Shown one piece after another: positions 5,271 to 6,658 of a stretch of 6,658 bases of DNA. The notes beneath the pieces are model-generated. The model had not been told where the DNA came from. It was given only the letters and a program-made list of their open reading frames with translations, and did no database searches. The DNA comes from Bacteroidota bacterium (GTDB lineage: Bacteria > Bacteroidota > Bacteroidia > Chitinophagales > UBA10324). Position 1 is the first letter of the stretch. Every line of letters starts with the position of its first letter. Both the position numbers and the translations under genes were made by a program. The DNA is taken from assembly GCA_003455275.1 (NCBI GenBank), contig DMRR01000197.1, positions 1 through 6,658 of the forward strand. Reading direction: 5' to 3'.

Positions 5271-6623
5271 TTGCAACTGCCTGAAAAATTTTTGAAAAGA
5301 TTGGATGAGCAATTCAGAAATCAATCATCTGAATTGAAAGAATCATTTTCATTGCCTCCCGCCACCAGTATCCGGATTCATCCTAATAAATTGAAGAGTT
5401 ATTCAGCTGAAAAAATTCCCTGGAGTGAGTTCGGGTTTTATTTAAAAGAGCGCCCATTGTTCACCATTGATCCGTTATTGCATGCCGGGTGTTACTATGT
5501 GCAGGAAGCCAGTTCCATGTTTATGGAGCAGGTATTTACTCAACTGTTTTCCGAAAATGAAAAAATTATCGTTCTCGATTTGTGTGCCGCCCCCGGAGGA
5601 AAAAGTACCCATATAGCTTCGTTACTTAATTCTAAAAGTGTTCTGGTCTCAAATGAAATAATTCAATCGCGTATTCCGGTATTGAAAGAGAATATCATTA
5701 AGCAAGGAACCGGGAACATCATGATTACAAATAGTGATGCAAAAAATTTTGGAGCATTGAACGAAGTGTTTGATTGTATCGTGCTTGATGCACCGTGCAG
5801 CGGCGAAGGACTATTCCGGAAGGATAAAAGAGCAATCAGTGAATGGAGTGAAGAGAATGCTCATCATTGCTCGATTCGGCAGAAAAGAATTTTAGATGAT
5901 GTGCTTCCATGCCTCAGGCAAAATGGTTTGCTCATTTATTCAACCTGCACTTTCAATCCTGAAGAAAATGAAATGCAATTGAAATGGCTGAAGGAAAGTT
6001 TTGGGTTCACTGGTGTAAGATTGAAAATAGATCGCGATTGGAATATTGATGAATGGAATGAAGATGATTTGTATGCTTATCGCTTTCTCCCTAACAAATT
6101 AAAAGGCGAGGGTTTTTTTCTATCTGTAATGCGGAAAACTGAATCAAATAATTTTTCTGAAACAGTCTATGACTCCAAAACCGATTACGCCAATTTGCCC
6201 AAAAAATATTCTCAGGCTTTTTTTCAGAATGCTGTATTAATAAATGAGAATGAAAATATTTACGAATGGAAGAAAAAAATATTTCTGTTAAACACTGCAC
6301 AAATAGAACTTCTGAAAATAATTGGCAGCGATATCAAAATTATTTATGCCGGAATTGAATTGGGTGAAATAAAGCAGAATCAAGAAATTCCTTCGGAGGC
6401 TTTAGCGCTTTTTGACCGGGTCAATATTTCAAATTTCAATACCGTGAGCTTAACCACTGAACAAGCCTTGAGTTTTTTAAGAAAAGATGCCTTCAATATT
6501 TCCAGAATTGAAAAAGGATGGTTGCTTGCTCAATATGAAAATCATCCGCTTGGTTGGCTTAAATCACTTGGTAACAGAATGAATAATTATTTTCCTACCG
6601 AATGGAGAATCAGGAATTATTGA
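5271..6623 (+). CDS. rsmF: RsmF-type 16S rRNA m5C methyltransferase (NOL1/NOP2/Sun family)
   Basis: A cytoplasmic SAM-dependent enzyme that methylates C5 of a cytosine in 16S rRNA (C1407 for E. coli RsmF; the exact target here is inferred). Numbered from the farthest upstream start, TTG 5223, the protein has the N-terminal NSUN region (LPEKFLKRL, 19-27; PPATSIRIHPNK, 45-56) and HAGCYYVQEASSMF (87-100). The methyltransferase core follows: SAM-binding DLCAAPGGKS (119-128), DAPCSGEG (189-196, Cys192 for product release) and STCTFNPEENE (240-250, catalytic Cys242). Residues about 350-466 form the PUA-like C-terminal RNA-binding domain, ending HPLGWLK...NYFPTEWRIRNY. The full 466-residue length and architecture match RsmF, longer than RsmB-core-only relatives. 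There is no in-frame ATG before residue 99, inside the conserved core, so initiation must be non-ATG. TTG 5271 gives MQLPEKFLKRL, like family N-termini, with an A-rich leader (AGCAAAAACATACGA). TTG 5223 and 5238 are alternatives. It is divergent from rfaE1. Confidence 0.92.
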   Translation: MQLPEKFLKRLDEQFRNQSSELKESFSLPPATSIRIHPNKLKSYSAEKIPWSEFGFYLKERPLFTIDPLLHAGCYYVQEASSMFMEQVFTQLFSENEKIIVLDLCAAPGGKSTHIASLLNSKSVLVSNEIIQSRIPVLKENIIKQGTGNIMITNSDAKNFGALNEVFDCIVLDAPCSGEGLFRKDKRAISEWSEENAHHCSIRQKRILDDVLPCLRQNGLLIYSTCTFNPEENEMQLKWLKESFGFTGVRLKIDRDWNIDEWNEDDLYAYRFLPNKLKGEGFFLSVMRKTESNNFSETVYDSKTDYANLPKKYSQAFFQNAVLINENENIYEWKKKIFLLNTAQIELLKIIGSDIKIIYAGIELGEIKQNQEIPSEALALFDRVNISNFNTVSLTTEQALSFLRKDAFNISRIEKGWLLAQYENHPLGWLKSLGNRMNNYFPTEWRIRNY

Positions 6624-6626
6624 GAA

Positions 6627-6658
6627 TTATTTTTTACGCAACATTCCATTTTCATTTC
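6627..6658 (-). CDS. Possible C-terminus of a convergent gene, cut by the window edge
   Basis: On the minus strand one frame enters from the right edge and reads NENGMLRKK before TAA (6629-6627), 3 nt from the methyltransferase stop. A short basic tail at this spacing suits a tightly convergent gene, but only about ten codons are visible. Another minus frame ends at 6617, slightly inside the methyltransferase, and is less attractive. This may equally be intergenic sequence; there is no terminator-like stem, only a direct repeat GAATTATT (6614-6621 and 6624-6631). Confidence 0.25.
   Translation of the reverse strand, partial: NENGMLRKK

Noticed and set aside
6614..6640. Terminator after the methyltransferase (T-run at 6630-6635)
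   Set aside because: The T-run is preceded by a direct repeat (GAATTATT twice), not an inverted one, and no GC stem is visible.

Overview
The window looks like ordinary, densely coding chromosome from a member of the Bacteroidota. The grounds are an AT-rich sequence, K/N/I-rich proteins, A-rich start regions without clear Shine-Dalgarno sequences, near-matches to the TAnnTTTG promoter element of that phylum, and protein sequences that read like Bacteroidota versions of their families. The phylum is an inference from style and the genus cannot be read. No gap between genes exceeds about 105 bases. I saw no tRNA, rRNA, CRISPR array, insertion sequence or phage gene.

Layout. At 81-1220 (+) is an exported TPR protein with a C-terminal membrane anchor and no recognised function. 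It converges with a block of four minus-strand genes. In transcription order these are a heptose-7-phosphate kinase of the RfaE1/HldE domain I type (4189-5166), a PglK/MsbA-like ABC exporter (2387-4186, GTG start 2 nt after the kinase stop), a small YfcE-like metallophosphoesterase (1866-2369, 17 nt further on) and an RDD-family membrane protein (1237-1821, after 44 nt, perhaps with its own promoter). Divergent from the kinase is an RsmF-type 16S rRNA m5C methyltransferase (5271-6623, +), which has no usable ATG start. Both edges carry scraps that may be ends of neighbouring genes.

How the genes fit together. The kinase and exporter pair is best read as an envelope-glycan module: the kinase helps make activated heptose, and the exporter probably flips a lipid-linked glycan or lipid A-core type molecule across the inner membrane. 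The phosphoesterase is probably co-transcribed; its role there is unknown. The rRNA methyltransferase belongs to translation and appears only to share the divergent control region.

I found no convincing undescribed system. The points most worth a second look are the uncharacterised TPR/anchor protein, the tight kinase-flippase coupling with a duplicated segment at the junction, the missing ATG of the methyltransferase, and a GC-rich interrupted inverted repeat inside the TPR gene.
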